Below, piece by piece: positions 18,695-18,719 of a stretch of DNA of 18,719 nt (position 1 is its first letter; each line of letters opens with the position of its first letter). Source of the DNA: Cloacimonetes bacterium UBA3900 (GTDB lineage: Bacteria; Cloacimonadota; Cloacimonadia; Cloacimonadales; Cloacimonadaceae). Under the pieces are notes generated by a model that did not search any database, was not told where the DNA came from, and saw only the letters and a list, made by a program, of their open reading frames with translations. The translations under genes and the position numbers were made by a program. Location of the stretch: the NCBI GenBank assembly GCA_002391675.1, contig DGFM01000007.1, positions 7,126 through 25,844 of the forward strand, given 5' to 3'.

Positions 18695-18719
18695 GGTAGC
18701 CGGAGCTTGCCAAAGCGCC
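18695..18719 (+). repeat. Copy of the 25-nt element end, cut by the window edge
   Basis: The last 25 bases run from GGTAGCCGG to CAAAGCGCC and match 15093-15117 exactly, and 15280-15304 as an exact inverted copy. The sequence beyond the window is needed to see whether a full inverted-repeat element follows. Confidence 0.85.

Larger units (their letters stand above)
18229..18719. other. Gene-free, repeat-rich stretch upstream of the M28 peptidase
   Basis: No credible gene was found; the longest open frame here (18429-18713, minus) is translated repeat sequence. The stretch holds three heptamer-type modules, several triloop hairpins, a 10-bp tandem repeat and, at the window edge, a copy of the 25-nt element end. 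The peptidase promoter should lie in 18229-18300, but no convincing hexamer pair was recognised there. Confidence 0.65.

Noticed and set aside
18429..18713. 94-residue open frame on the minus strand
   Set aside because: It is translated heptamer, hairpin and tandem-repeat sequence with no ribosome binding site or recognisable protein pattern.

Overview
The window looks like a chromosomal piece from an anaerobic bacterium of the FCB superphylum, most likely Cloacimonadota or a close relative. This is an inference. It rests on secreted proteins ending in a YPNPFNP-type sorting/FlgD-like C-terminal domain, signal peptides cleaved before Gln, a two-subunit iron-sulfur fumarase, an OlsB-like plus PlsC-like acyltransferase pair, and promoters built on TTGACA. 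No rRNA, tRNA, CRISPR array, phage gene or transposase gene was seen.

Left part (347-7447) holds nine minus-strand housekeeping genes. Read in transcription order they are mtnA, mtaD and smpB (tightly coupled, with a promoter in front of mtnA); then a 121-bp gap carrying another promoter and a 12-bp palindrome; then an OlsB/GlsB-type N-acyltransferase, a PlsC-like O-acyltransferase, a tiny two-helix membrane protein, a DUF58 protein, and fumarase alpha and beta. The mtaD and mtnA products fit methylthioadenosine salvage through a deaminated intermediate. The two acyltransferases fit synthesis of an acylated amino-acid lipid (ornithine or glycine lipid). Exactly between the fumarase subunits lies a near-perfect ParB-binding parS site (860-875).

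Middle part (7448-15060) holds three plus-strand paralogous secreted proteins of 344, 903 and 919 aa. They share the signal peptide, Ig-like modules, a fibronectin-like module and the C-terminal sorting domain, and differ in what is inserted in front. Each is a separate transcription unit: each has a TTGACA promoter with a C/T-rich block in the spacer, a long leader, and its own intrinsic terminator. The 3' untranslated regions of the second and third are diverged copies of one another.

Right part (15061-18719): a large minus-strand secreted M28-family metallopeptidase, convergent with the adhesin-like genes and carrying a more divergent sorting domain. The gene-free stretches around it (14914-15351 and 18229-18719) are packed with structured intergenic repeats: modules of four heptamers plus a conserved tail, short hairpins with 3-nt loops whose arms vary while pairing is kept, and a 212-bp element bounded by perfect 28-bp inverted repeats, a partial copy of which ends the window.

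The observations that most deserve follow-up are the parS site inside the fumarase operon, the inverted-repeat element with its related hairpins and heptamer modules, the shared unassigned module in the two large secreted proteins, and the shared promoter signature.
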